DNA of 64,000 nucleotides, from assembly GCA_023548195.1 (NCBI GenBank), contig JAJHZJ010000693.1, positions 1,923,501 to 1,987,500 of the forward strand, written 5' to 3'. Both the position numbers and the translations under genes were made by a program. The notes below the pieces were generated by a model. It was not told the origin of the DNA. It worked only from the letters and a program-made list of their open reading frames with translations, and ran no database searches. Positions 33,961 through 45,556 of the stretch are shown here, piece after piece. The number at the start of each line of letters is the position of its first letter. The stretch's first letter is position 1. This stretch comes from Bettongia penicillata ogilbyi (lineage: Eukaryota > Chordata > Mammalia > Diprotodontia > Potoroidae).

Positions 33961-35169
33961 ATATTCCCTGCACATATTACATTTTCCTTGGCAAGGAATT
34001 TGAGGGCAGGGACTGAGATATTTCATCTGTTGTAGTACACCTCTCCTCTTCCTTAATAAATGTGTTTTTCTTTTTGTAGAACTTAATTGAGAAATCACTT
34101 CCAGGATTCATGATTTGGATGTGATTGGTTGTAGGTGGAGAGTTTTAACCTTCTCTAAGCAAAATATCAGTGGGATAATGTTGGTACTAGAAGGGACCTA
34201 AGACTCTTCCAAGTCCAAACTCCCTAGTTTTTACAGAAGAGAAACTTGGCCCAAGAGAAGGAAAGAGATTTGTTTTCAGTCACATGACAAGTCAGTGGAA
34301 GCGACTAGTCTAAAACCTGGCTCTCCAAATTTTCAGTTACCAGACTACCTGGACTCTTCTCAGCTTCCTTTGGGGACCCCCATCCTGTACCCCCAAATCA
34401 GACTGAGGGGCATTGTCTCATGGAGTTATATCCAGTCAGGAGTGCCAGGACCCTCCTGATCCCTGTTTAAGTGAACTTCCCCCTCTTCTCCTGACCCCAC
34501 TCTAGCTTCTCCCAACCCTCCCCCCAACACATGGCCTTTTCCCCACCTTTCGAGTGGGATGGATACAACTGAGGTGCCTGGCTTCCATCAGACTGTGATG
34601 AGTCCTCACTTCCCTGCCTGTCTCTCCCACCTCAACCTAGCCTAGGAGTCGAGTTAAAAATTTTGACATCATTAACACCCCATCAATCTCATGTAAAACA
34701 TGCCCCAGAGCCAGGGCTGGGGTGCTGTCCATCTGGAATCCATCCCTGGCATGGATCAAAGTGAGGAGGGAACTGGTTCTCGAGCCCTGGGAGGCCATAG
34801 TTTGGGAGGAAGGGCAGGAGGCTGGACCTAAGCATCACACCCAGGGGACCTTGGAGCTGAGCTGCTCTTGCTTTGCAGAGTTCTTGGTCCCAGTACAATG
34901 CCATTGAACATTTCATGTCCAAGCTTACTTTGGTAGGAAGCTGGTTGGACCCTACCTGAGTGCTGGTGATAGTGGTGATGGAGTGTGTCAAGACACAGCC
35001 CCCAGCGTGGAAACCGATCTGAGTCAGTACCTGTCAGTAAACGAGTATTTATCAAGTATCTCTGGGCTAAGTAGTTGGATAAAGAACAAAAAGGTCCCTG
35101 CATTCAGAGTACACACATGATGTGTGTGTGTGAACACATATGTGTCTATATGCAAATATATGTATAAGT

Positions 35170-35960
35170 GCATCAATTAACATTTACTAAGCATCTACTA
35201 CGTGTCAGGAGCTGTACAAAGCACTAGGGATACAAACAGAGCCAAAAGACCATCCCTTCTCTTAAGGAGTTTACATGGGAGAGATAGCATGCAGACAAAT
35301 CTATATACACAAGCTTTCTACAGGATAACTAGAGAACAATGAACAGAGGGAAGGCTCTGGCATTCAGAGGGGCTGGGAAAGGCTTCCTGTGGAACGTAGA
35401 ATTTTAGTTGGGGTTTAGGGAGGTCAGTAGTAGAGGAAGGAGAGCATTCCAAGCATGGGGGACAGTCAGAGAGAATGCCCAGAGCTGAGAGATGGACGGT
35501 TTTGTACATGGAGCAGCATCTTGGCTGATGTCACTGGATCAGGGAGTAAATGCTGAAGAAGGCATAAGAAGACTGGGAAGGTGGGAGGAAGCTAGGCTTA
35601 TGAAAGGCTTTGGACATCAAACAGAGGATTTTGTGTTTGCTCCAAACAGCAGAAGGGAGCCACTGCAGGTTACTGAGTAGGGGTTTGGGGGGCATGATGT
35701 GATAAGACATGAGGTTTTAGGAAAATTACTTCAGAGGCTCACTGGAGTCTGGACCAGAGTGAGGAGAGACCTGAGGCAGGCAGACTCTCAGCACCTATGG
35801 CAGTAGTCTGGGCATGAGGTGATGGAGGTCTGAACTGGGGTTGAGGCTGAGTCAGAGAGCATGGGGCAAAAAAGACAGAAACCCTGTCCTCAAGGAGCTT
35901 ATAATCTAACAGGTGAGAAAAAATGCAAAAAGCAATATACAAATTACACGCAGGATAAAT
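35170..35960 (+). repeat. Long dispersed repeat (GTGCTAAGC family), best copy in the window
   Basis: The most complete copy, about 680 bp plus a second partial copy of its 5' segment (about 35860-35960). Landmarks in order: 'CATTTACTAAGCATCTACTA', 'CTTAAGGAGTTTACATGG', 'GGGCTGGGAAAGGCTTCCTG', 'AGAGCATTCCAAGCATGGGG', 'GGCTTATGAAAGGCTTTGGA', 'GATTTTGTGTTTGCTCC', 'GGGAGCCACTGCAGG' and 'AGTCTGGGCATGAGGTGATG'. I know the pattern as common in marsupial DNA but cannot state its class. No coding potential. Confidence 0.65.
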
Positions 35961-35962
35961 TA

Positions 35963-36219
35963 GAAATTGTTATTATTTAGTTGTTTCAGTTGTGTCTGGC
36001 TCTTCATGACTCCATTTAGGATTTTCTTGGCAAAGATAATGGAGTGCTTTGCCATTTTCTTCTGCTCATTTTACAGATGAGGAAACTGAGGCAGAGTGAA
36101 AAGACTTGCCCAGGATCACACAACTAGGAAGTGCCTGAGACCAGATTTGAACTCAGGAATGTGAGAATCTTCGTGATCCCAAGCCTGGCACTTTATCCAC
36201 TGTGCCACCTAGCTGCCAA
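35963..36219 (-). repeat. tRNA-derived CORE-SINE, - strand
   Basis: The + strand shows the complement of a full copy: 'TTGTTTCAGTTGTGTCTGGC', 'CTTGGCAAAGATAATGGAGT', 'GATGAGGAAACTGAGGCAGA', 'CCAGATTTGAACTCAGGAA' and the head end 'TGTGCCACCTAGCTGCC'. It abuts the long dispersed repeat. Confidence 0.88.
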
Positions 36220-36918
36220 ATTCAAAGTAATCCCCAGAAATCTTTAAGTGTTATAGAAACACCAGTGGTCATTTTAACTCAACCCCTGCCCAGGGCACTC
36301 CCTCCCTCTGGTACCAAGCAAATATAGACTTAAACTTATCTTGGGAAGGTGGGAGGGAGGGACTGATCCCAAAGATAGAAGTCAGGATTCTCTTTTTCTG
36401 GCTTCTTGCTCTGACCTTGGAATGATGCAAGGGAAAGCTTCATATCTGAGAGGAAGTGAGGATGAGACTTGTTGTCTTCCTACACATGTGGAAGTTACAT
36501 CCAAGGTTCTATGACTTGCCCAAGGATACAGAGAAATTTTGTCTGGGATAAGAATACAGTCTTCCTGATGGGGGTTCCTTCTGAACTTTGCCTCCCATAC
36601 TATTAGAAAGTGAGCTCCTTTAGGGCAGGCTCTGTTCTGTCTGGGTATTACTGATACAAGACACACAGTACCTGACATATAACCAACTTTTGTCCATTGA
36701 TTGATTAAAATATTCTTATTAACACTGCTCAATACTCATTTATTGCAATCAATTCCTTGTTTAAATAACTCAAGATTGAGTTGTTTCAAATGTGTGCCAT
36801 ATCTTTTTCTTATGACTATGGACCAAGTCACATGGGATGAACACGTCTGGATGGGATGTGACCTGCATTGTTAAGGGGATATCCAAATTAATGAAATCAT
36901 AGGCCTACTGGTGTGCTG

Positions 36919-36919
<1 letters not shown>

Positions 36920-36995
<76 letters not shown>
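36920..36995. repeat. (TATC)n microsatellite
   Basis: About 19 uninterrupted tetranucleotide copies. The length and purity suggest it is polymorphic. Confidence 0.98.
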
Positions 36996-37039
36996 TCCCA
37001 TGTGGTCCAAACTCCTGTCACAGTAGAAATCTGGGAACC

Positions 37040-37210
37040 TCTATAAGGACTCTTAACATGGGGTCCACAAACTTTTTTTTTTTAGTGTTTTAATAACGTT
37101 GTCTTCCTATGTATTTAATTTCATGTGTTTTAAGATATTGTCCTGAGCAGAGATCCTTAGGCTTCACCAGAATGCCAAAAGGAACTGAAATCCTAAAAAA
37201 ATGTTAAATG
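37040..37210. repeat. Diverged hAT-type MITE
   Basis: 'GACTCTTAACATGGGGTCCA', a central AT-rich part with 'CTATGTATTTAATTTCATG', and 'CCTTAGGCTTCACCAGAATG' follow the same order as the copy at 58625-58830. Confidence 0.5.
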
Positions 37211-38734
37211 CTTCCTAGTTTAAAACTGGCTTGCCTATTGAGATAGTATCAGTGTGCTGACGGAAACTTAGGAAAATCAGCAGAATCAACAAAAAGACAT
37301 TTAATTAGAACAGGAAAGGAAAAGAAAAAAATCAGCAGCATTCTTAGCAATCACTCTCCAGATGAATGCTTTCCCAACCTTCTTTTCCTTAGTGGTGGTG
37401 GGAGAGGAAGCTTCTTGCCTCCATATTCTCACCTTGGGCCTGAGGAATGTAAAGCAAAGTCTTGCAGCCTTGAACACTCACTGCTCCTAGGTTTTAAGCA
37501 TTACTCTATCCCCCTGCCTGCAGCTCTCCTGCCTCCATGGCATTGGCAGTAATTCTGACCCTGCATGCCCCTTCTCTTATGGTAAAGTCAACTGCCCAGC
37601 CTCCTAGGCTGTTCCTAGCTTCATTCTTGGTCAATTCCATGACACTGGCTCCCTTCCCATCTCCACTGTCTGGTTTGTATTTCATCCTCATGTATCTCTC
37701 CACCATAACAACATCCCCCCAAAGCCAGAAAAACATCCTTAGGCAATTCTAAGCCTCAGACCCCCCCCAAAGCCTCAGGGGAAATGTGGGCTTCTGCATA
37801 TCAGCCTCACTACACACCCAATAACCAACCATACAATTGGATCTCTAAATTTCTTCCTTTGTTTTGGGGACTTTTTTAAGCTCTTGAAATTTAATTTCCA
37901 AAGTATATTTTTCTGGGTTTTGACTTTTTTCTTTTAGAATTATGGTTTATTTTGCTACATTCTTGCAAACGCTTGAAAACTAGCAATACAAAATATGATT
38001 ATGTATTTTATATATTATATAGGTTATTTAATTTAGACTATTTCTTTTTTCACAATTTCAACAAGATGTCCTGTCTCTAGTGATTAGCACTGTGCCTGGC
38101 ACATAGTAGGTGCTTAATAAAGGTTTATTGATTAATTGATATCTCTAAAACAATATTTTGTTTATCGATGCACAAATACACCTATAGTCTAAACATTGTG
38201 TATCAGTATTGTGCCTTATTCACAAAGGGGAAAGGACCAAAGGGCTATAACCTATATCCTTAAGATCAAGGGTCTTTCAGTGTTACTTACAGAAGGCTCT
38301 GGGGAGACTGAAAAGATCCTTCCCCTCTACCCCACTGATGACTAACTAAAGTCTCCCTGGTGGCAGGGCCATCTCCACACCCCTGGGATCCCCAAGGCTT
38401 TGGTGTAATTGGCCTGGGTGGTGGCCAGGGGCTGCTAAGAATCCTGGCCTGATGACAGGCTCCAGAATATGGTGATGGCCTAATTACATCCTGGAGTCAC
38501 AGAACCTGAAAACTATAAAGAGCCCTAGGGAATCATGCTGCAGGCCAATCCTTTTTCATAAGGGGAATGCAGCTGGAGAAGATCAGTTTCGCCTAGAAGG
38601 TGTCATCCCTGGTCCATACTGCTCTCTCCTCTTTCTGAGCTCCTAGACCATTTAGCCATCAGACAGCAATCTGAGCCTCAGTTTTCCTTATCTGTAAAAC
38701 AGAGGGAAGGGAATATTATGTACATATACATAGT

Positions 38735-38760
38735 TAGATAGATAGATAGATAGATGGATA
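38735..38760. repeat. Short (TAGA)n microsatellite
   Basis: Six or so imperfect copies of the complement of the TATC repeat seen at 36920 and 46627. Confidence 0.9.
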
Positions 38761-40829
38761 GGTTGATGCTAGATAGATATGGAGCCTGTAGGACTTTGAG
38801 ATCTCCAGAGCTCACTTAGAGTGGGCTGCTTCTGCCTGGGGCCCTATGCTTCTTTTCTTTCCTCCTGCCCTTTTCCCAGACCTTCTGAACTTTGTGCTTA
38901 TTATCCCTCTGTTTCAGTCCTTGGCATCAGAGCCATAACTGGGAATCTTGCACCTTGGGCTGGAATTTTAAACCATGGTAAAAACAATCTTTATCTGGGG
39001 AGGTGAGAAAGGTTGGAAATCACCCTGGGGGAAGATAGAGACACTGGAACGATCAGGAGGGCACCCCATCCCCCTCAAGGGGCAGGGCACTTGTATCTTC
39101 CTTCTTCAGTTAGTTTCTAATAATAGCTAACATCCTCACCACATCTGTATGAGGTCAGTGTATCTGGATCATCAGAATGCAAGGAAGAGAGTTCCCAGAA
39201 TCCAAATTTAGAGTCAGAAGGGACCTTAGAGGCCATCACAACCTCCATATTTTACAGATGAGAAAACTAAGGCAAGGGAAATAACGAGATTTGCCCAAGA
39301 TCCCAGAGGTGGTGAGAGTCAAAGATAGGCTTGGAACCCAGTCCTCTGCTTCTAACCAGTCCAGCCTTCTCTCGTACCACACTGTCTGCTTGGCCAAGCA
39401 CAGCGTGTGAGGGCAAAGAAATAACCAGCTGCCTGCTATGCCCCTAGCTTGGGGATGACAGCAATGACCACAGGAGAAGTTTCTTATCTCTCTCCTCTCC
39501 CTGTTCCCAGCCAGGCGTCAGAGCCCCCACTTTGCCCACATGGACTGGGGTTTCCCCTCCCCTCCACATTCCCCTCAGAACTATCAATTTAGGTAGTGCC
39601 TTCTCTGTCAGACAACCCATTAAGCAGAACTGGCTGAGTGCTAAAATACCCCTAATCAGTGGCAAGTTGAAAGTGACTTGGAGAGACTGTGATGTCCTAC
39701 ACACCTCCCAGCAGGGTGTGAGGCCAGCCTTCCTGGGGCAGAGAGCTAGTGGCTCTGGCTGGATTGGTGGGTGAGAGAGATAGGGGGACCTGGGGATGGA
39801 GGGGAGAAGGCCACAGGTGGGAGACACTTCTGATGGTACGACATCAAGGCCTCACTGCCCGGATCAATGGCCCTTGTGGGGCGGTGGTGAACGTTCAAGG
39901 GCCTTGGATTTCAGCATCAGGAGCCTCAGCAAGGAAGGGGTCCCTGAGCAGGAGGCAGGGACTCAGACCAAGGGCCCAGTGGTACCAGACTTGTCCTCAT
40001 CTCCAGCCCCATCAATCACGCATGTTGCTTGGGCCTTCTCATTTGCAGAGGGCTTTCCACGTGCTATCTTGTTTAACATGTTAAGTGAGATAATACATGG
40101 AAACAAGCCCTAGAACCACGTGAGAAGGTTTGGGGCCTCTTCGTCTTTTGGCCTGGATTCAGGAAACACAAGCTCTTGGCTGAAGACTCCTGGCTGATAT
40201 CTGGTCTCCTCCTCGCCTCCTCGCCTCCTTGCCTCTCCCACCCTTAGACCCAGTGTTTTTGGTTCAATAGGAAGAGTGCTGGATTTAAAGTGCTGACTCT
40301 TACAGTAGGTGTGTGATTTTGTGCAACCTCTGTCTACCTCTATTTCTTATCTGTAAAATGGGAATAATAGCATCTGTAAAATGGGTATGTGAGGACTGAA
40401 TGAGAGAATATTTGTAAAAGGCTTAGTCCAGTGCCTGGCACACAGTAGGTGGTATATATAATTGTAAGTTATGATTATTATTTCCTCAACTGCATCATTT
40501 GAAGTGAGTTCAAAGTCCCAACCAGCCTGATATCCATGATCCTCGTATATCAAACAAAGGCCTTGGACAAGATGATCTCTGAGGTCTCTCCAAGTTCTAA
40601 ATCCTAAACCAATGGTTTTAGGATCCTCAAGGGGCATTCAAGTTTACCAAAATGGGTAAAATTGCCTAACTTATAATGGAATTCCATTCTCAAAGTCTTC
40701 AGAGATTATAGGTGACAAGAAACATTTTAGGCTGGGAAATATCACACCAAGAGGAACTGACTCACTATATGTATGACTCTGAGCAACTTGTACTGAACTT
40801 CCTCTTCTACAAAACCAGTTTCTTGGATC

Positions 40830-41215
40830 CAGGCTCTGAAATCTCCCATCTCTGTGCATTTGCACTGGGTGTGCCCCATGCTTGGAATACTTTCCCTCCT
40901 CACCTCTGCCTCTTAGAATACAAAAACTTCCTTTGAAACACTCTTAGAGGCCTCCTTTGATATCTAGAATCCTAGTGTCTAGCACAGAACTCAGGGCTGG
41001 TGAGTCCTTAATAAATTCTTATTCTTTCAGTCAGTTATTAGTGTTCACCCTCCCTTCCTCCAAATAACATATGATTTGTGCTTATCAGTTGTATCCCCTG
41101 AGTGGAATATAAGCTTCTTGAGGGTAGGGACTGTCTCATTTTTGCTTCTGTATCCTTAGTACCTAATACAGTGCCCGACATACAACAAGCGCTTAATAAA
41201 TGATTATTGGACTGA
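40830..41215 (+). repeat. L2-type LINE 3' end
   Basis: 'CATTTGCACTGGGTGTGCCC', 'CATGCTTGGAATACTTTCCC', 'AAGCTTCTTGAGGGTAGGGA', 'CAGTGCCCGACATACAACAA' and 'GCGCTTAATAAATGATTATT' follow the L2 3' order, with added sequence near 41010-41060. Confidence 0.75.
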
Positions 41216-42334
41216 ACAGAGTGAATAATCTGTGAACTTCAGAAAATTTGCCCCAAATGATCCTCTCATCAAACATGGAACCCTGGCATGTTAGAACTAG
41301 TTCCACTATCTCATTAAACGTTTTTTTAGCAATATCTTTTCATTTACAAATGTATCCTTTCTCCTCCCTTACACCCAAAGCTATCTCTTGCAAAAAAATA
41401 AATAAATAAATAAAAAAGGAAAAGAAAAAACCAAGCAGTTTAGCCAAACTATCAAATATTTCAATTAAGTCCAAAAATGTATGCAACATTCCTCACCTAG
41501 AGTCCCCCCATTCTCCAAAGGAGGAGGAAGATCTACTTTCTCGTGTCTTCTGCAGGGCAGTGTTTCCATCATCTCATTTTATTAATCATTTATAGGTTAT
41601 TGAAAGCAGATCAGGATATTTTAAACTAATGTCCTATCCTAGAATTAGACCTTCATAGATCCATCTCTGATTGTCATCATCATAGTCATAAGTGTGGGTT
41701 TCGGGTCATCTGGCCATTACTGATGTCAGACACTAGACACGTAACCTCTGCAAGAAACTTTTCCTTAGCATCCTTAATCTTAATGCCTTCCCTTTAACTG
41801 ATTAGTGGACATAGGCAAAGTCAAGTCCATAGGGAAAATATGTTTTTTAATGTTTGCAAATAAGAACAAAATGAAATTTTCTTTTTAGAAAAAATTTTCT
41901 CCAATTATCTGGCACATAGCTTGTCTGTACATAGTTGTTTTCAAGTTGTCTCCCCCATGAGACTGCGAGGTCCTTGAGGGCAGGGGCTGTCCTTTGCCTT
42001 TCTTTGAATTGCCTGCGGTAAGCACTGTGCCTGGCTCAGTGGCTACTCTCATTATCCTAGACAGATGATAGCCAGAAATGAGTCTGCCCAAAGCATCACT
42101 TTTCTTAAGCACAGAAAAGTCCATCTGGTCTGAATTCCTGTGTTTTGTTTAGTCAAACAATCATATTCCTTCCACCTCTTTTTAATCCGGTACCTTTCCT
42201 CCAAGAAGATGAGAATGCCTTCTGGGACTCAGCCACTCATTCACTTAGTCAGTCTGTGGAGACCTGGGTGGAAGGAGGGAAGCCAGGTTAGCCTGGGGAG
42301 GAGAAGGCAGAAAGGAATGGGAGGTTTGTCTTCA

Positions 42335-42595
42335 TGTATTTAAAGGGTGATTTGGTGGAAGATAGGTGATCCTTGTTCTGGTTGGCATCAGAGGACAGAA
42401 CTAAAAATAATGGGCAGAAATTTATGAGAAATTGGTTTGATGCAAGTTAAAAACATCTTTCCCTCTTTGGAGAAGTTCAAGTGGAGAGGTTGGATGCCCA
42501 TTTGTCCAACATGTTGTAGAAGGGATTCTGTTGGACCAAGTGACTACTGAGGTTCCTTCCAACTTTGGGATTCTGGGAAAGTCTTGGCCCTCATT
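42335..42595 (+). repeat. CR1/L3-type LINE 3' end
   Basis: 'TTTGGAGAAGTTCAAGTGGA', 'GAGGTTGGATGCCCATTTG', 'CAACATGTTGTAGAAGGGAT' and 'GAGGTTCCTTCCAACTTTGG' are the classic end of CR1/L3 elements. Confidence 0.8.
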
Positions 42596-43421
42596 TACTC
42601 AGTAAATACAATGGAAAATGCATGAGGTAAGGAGTCAGAGAGTCTGTGTTCTCTTTATGACTTCATCAATAATTTACTGGTCATGACACGTCCCATCTCC
42701 AGACATTAGTTTCCATGTTTGTAAAATGAAGAGCTTGGATTAGACCTTAATATTTATTCTAGTTCTGAAACTAGAAGTATGGAATAGTTAGCACTGAAAT
42801 TTAGGGGAGACCTGACTTTGCACCTCAGGTTTGTATCTTTGCCATTTTTTATTGGGCAACAAGTCACTCCAGTTTTCTGTGACTCAGTTTCCCCATCTGC
42901 AAAATGAAAGAGTTGTATTAGATGATCCCTAAAGTCCCTTTTGTTCAGCTCTGACATTCCGAGTTCTTAAGCTCCCTATCACTGTGGTGGTTTTGCTGAG
43001 GGACTCTCCTATGATTGACTTTCATGAGAGGGGACATGACTCCTGATTGGGAATGCTAAGTGTGATGCTGTGTAGCAGGCAGGAACTTTCTTCAGCCGGT
43101 TGGAGGCAGACTTCCAGAGAATACCTCAAGAGAACTCTTCTGTGAAAGAAGAGAGATGCAGACTTTTTACTGGCTGATTGGGAGCCTCTGGACCCCCAGA
43201 ATGTGAGGAAGCCGTCCCCCAATCATAACCCCTGATTGAAATGTTTATTAAAGAAGAGACTTTCCTTGGTGATCATCTCATCTCTCCTTGGTTGATCCAA
43301 GGTGTTTTGTCTCACTCTCAGAGCTCCTACAGCATTGGACATTCTTTTCTCTAGTCTGATCTGTTTCTTTTCCTCACTTCTATTTACTGTTTTGGTTGAA
43401 CATTCTTTTTTCCCAGTCCTA

Positions 43422-43668
43422 TTAAAATTTATTCTTTCTAATGACATGTAAAGAAATTTTTAACAATCATTTTTTTAAAAAATTTATGTTCCAAATTCTC
43501 TCCCTCTCCCATCCTTCCCTCCTTATTGAGAAAGCAAGCCATTTGATACAGGTCAAAATGTGTAGTCCTTTGGTTGACTCTGCTGTCCCAGAATTCATTT
43601 TAAGGTGTTATTTTAAAATTGTTTAGAGGAAATTTGGGAGAGCTCAGGTGAGACCCTGCCTTTGCCCT
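43422..43668 (-). mobile_element. Very short L1 keeping only its two ends
   Basis: On the - strand a 5' L1 end (43668 to about 43570; complement of 'GGGAGAGCTCAGGTGAGACC' and 'CCCTGCCATCTTTACTCC') is fused to the last about 140 bp of an L1 3' UTR (about 43565-43422; 'GTTCCAAATTCTCTCCCTCT' and 'GAGAAAGCAAGCCATTTGAT' on +). Nothing between the two ends remains. Confidence 0.55.
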
Positions 43669-43689
43669 GCCATCTTTACTCCACTTCAC

Positions 43690-44189
43690 TCCTTCTCAGG
43701 CATTCTCTTTTTTTCTTTAATTATTTATTTATTTTTAATTCTCAACATTTACTGTTACAATATTTTGAGTTCTAAATTTCCCTTCCCCTTCCCTCTCATT
43801 ATCCCATCCCCAAGACAGCATGAAATCTAATATAGGCTATACATGTACAATCATCTTAAACCTATTTCCCCATTAGTTATGTTGTGAAAGAAAAATCTGA
43901 ACAAAAGGGAAAAATAAACACAAAAAAGAGAGAAGAGGAAAATAGTCTGCTTCCATCTTCATTCAGACTCTAGTTCTTTCTCTGGATGTGGACAGTATTT
44001 TCCATCATGATTCTTTTAGAATTGTCTTAGATCATTGCATTGCTGAGAAGGGCTAAGTCTATCATAGTTGATCATCACACAGTGTTGCTGTTACTGTATA
44101 CAATATTCTTCTGGTTCTGTTCACTTTACTTTGTATCAGTTCGTGAAAGACTTCTCAAGTTTTTCTGAAAGCCTCCTATTCATCATTTT
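43690..44189 (-). repeat. L1 3' UTR fragment adjoining the ARPC1A pseudogene
   Basis: On + it reads as the complement of an L1 3' end: T-rich start at 43698, 'GAGTTCTAAATTTCCC', 'TATAGGCTATACATGTACAA', 'TTAGATCATTGCATTGC', 'GCTGTTACTGTATACAATAT' and 'TTTCTGAAAGCCTCCTATTC', stopping at 'ATCAT' (44182-44186). It is the same sequence, in the same order, as 19325-19786. Confidence 0.8.
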
Positions 44190-45556
44190 TTTTCTCTTTT
44201 CTTGTATTTAAAAATTTTTTTCTAGCAGACAATTTACATAAAATCCCCTCTTAATTCAGTGTGACAACTTCCCATGATAAACTACTTAAAGAGTGCCTTT
44301 AGTCAAAAATGGAATGAAATAGCCACTCAAAAAGACATCACTGCTGATTTTTTTAAACCAACACATTCACCAGTTATGTTAAAAAAAAAACCCAAAAACA
44401 TCTGCAAGGGATATTTTTTCACTTTTGAATTGTGGTAGGATCTCTCCCGGCTTTATGTTGGAACTGCATCCTGTCAAGTGTCTGTCACGCTAGAGAATGG
44501 AAATACAACTTCACATGATTTGTAGACCCTGGATCAAAGATTCTAAAGTCTCAAAATCCCAAATTGTCATTGCTTCATCAGAGTCAATGGTGCAAAATTT
44601 CCAGCAGTCTTGTTTATCTACTTCATAAATAGACACTTTGGTGATACTGCTTTGGTGTAGCATCTTTGGAGTGGTGCTGTGTTCCTCAGTCGTGGCTTTT
44701 TCGTCCATGTTGCAGAAGCTTTCCATGGAAGAGATGTTGTGCTGGATGCTCTTTTTGGAATGTCTAATTTGGAGACAAATATTAAGGAACCACGATCATC
44801 ATAATTAAACAGCATTGAGCAGTAGTCTTGACCAGCAGTCGCCATGCTATTCTCAGAGACAAACAACACACTCAGGAGTGGAAGGAACTCTATTTTCAGC
44901 TGTGAAACCATCGTGTTTTTGGAGGCATCAGCAACTGATACAGTGGCTGACCCAAGTGAGGCAATTCTCACTAGCAGAGTAATTAACTCCATGGACCCAA
45001 CCACCACCTCCAGTACCATCAGACTCTGACATCAGTTGACCAAAGGCATCTTGGTATCTCATGGAGTACTGGCTGGCTTTTCATCAACTTCTTCAATGTA
45101 AACAGAAAAAACTCTGCATTTGAAGTCACAAGATCCAGCAGCCAACAAAACATTGTCGAGGTGCCAGTCCAAACTAAGAACAGTAGAACGAATTGGTGTT
45201 TGCTTTCCCACCAGTCATTTTCAGACTTAAAGTAGCACACAGAAATCAACTGAGCTCCATTATCTACAGCAAATTTATTCTTCAGGGGAGACCATTTCAC
45301 AAAGGTGGCTGCATGGTTAATCCTCAGAATTACTAGGATTGTTTTTTATATATAGGCATTACCATCTGCACCACAAGTAACAATTCAATTGCTCTTGGGA
45401 GCCCAGTCAATACCTGTGATGTGTCCATTGTGATTTTTCAGTTCATTGTACTCATTCTTCTTGTAAATGTGGACTTCATGACTATTAGGGCTAGGAGCAA
45501 TGTGAGTACCGTCTCTATTCCAAATATGCAGGGGATTGGCTCCAGTAAAGGGACAT
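44190..45556 (-). pseudogene. ARPC1A: ARPC1A processed pseudogene
   Basis: An intronless, frame-broken copy of ARPC1A, the WD-repeat (beta-propeller) subunit of the Arp2/3 actin-nucleating complex, about 370 residues. On the - strand the ATG is at 45556-45554 (MSL, then a short deletion, then LEP) and the terminal stop at 44513-44511, giving 1,046 bp against about 1,113 expected. Recognisable pieces: [48 protein letters not shown] (as ATVSVADASK), FLPLLSVLFVSENS, MLFNYDDRGSL, FVSKLDIPK, SIYEVDKQDCWKFC and LIQGLQIM. The SVADASK and YDDRG words separate it from ARPC1B. Several stops and frameshifts disable it. About 320 bp of 3' UTR follows to an A-rich tail (T-runs near 44187-44200 on +) that joins L1 sequence. 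No matching target-site duplication is clear at the 5' side. Confidence 0.9.

Larger units (their letters stand above)
23424..43420. other. Repeat-dense intergenic region
   Basis: No functional gene is visible. Besides the repeats listed separately, old L2 or SINE 3' ends occur near 33980-34065, 36590-36720, 38065-38140, 40250-40475 and 41940-42060, and SINE pieces near 29515-29690, 32570-32835, 42590-42760 and 42775-42960. About 41320-41680 resembles a LINE 3' end of unassigned family, with an (AAAT)n run at 41396-41416. Stretches where I recognise nothing include 25900-26200, 28820-29500, 30540-30960, 34400-35100, 37220-37860, 38160-38560, 39430-40240 and 43000-43400. Confidence 0.7.

Noticed and set aside
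34689..35103. Overlapping frames on both strands in a moderately GC-rich stretch
   Set aside because: No domain, no splice pattern and no known homologue. Treated as intergenic.
39444..39827. A 127-codon - strand frame and overlapping + frames
   Set aside because: No recognisable domain. Composition is like the flanks and no splice or promoter context supports it.
43000..43260. Possible solitary LTR ending near the TTTATTAAAG at 43240
   Set aside because: I could not find matching TG...CA ends, a target-site duplication or any retroviral coding remnant.
44618..45019. A 133-codon frame that looks like a gene
   Set aside because: It is one open segment of the frame-broken ARPC1A retrocopy. 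The neighbouring segments are in other frames.
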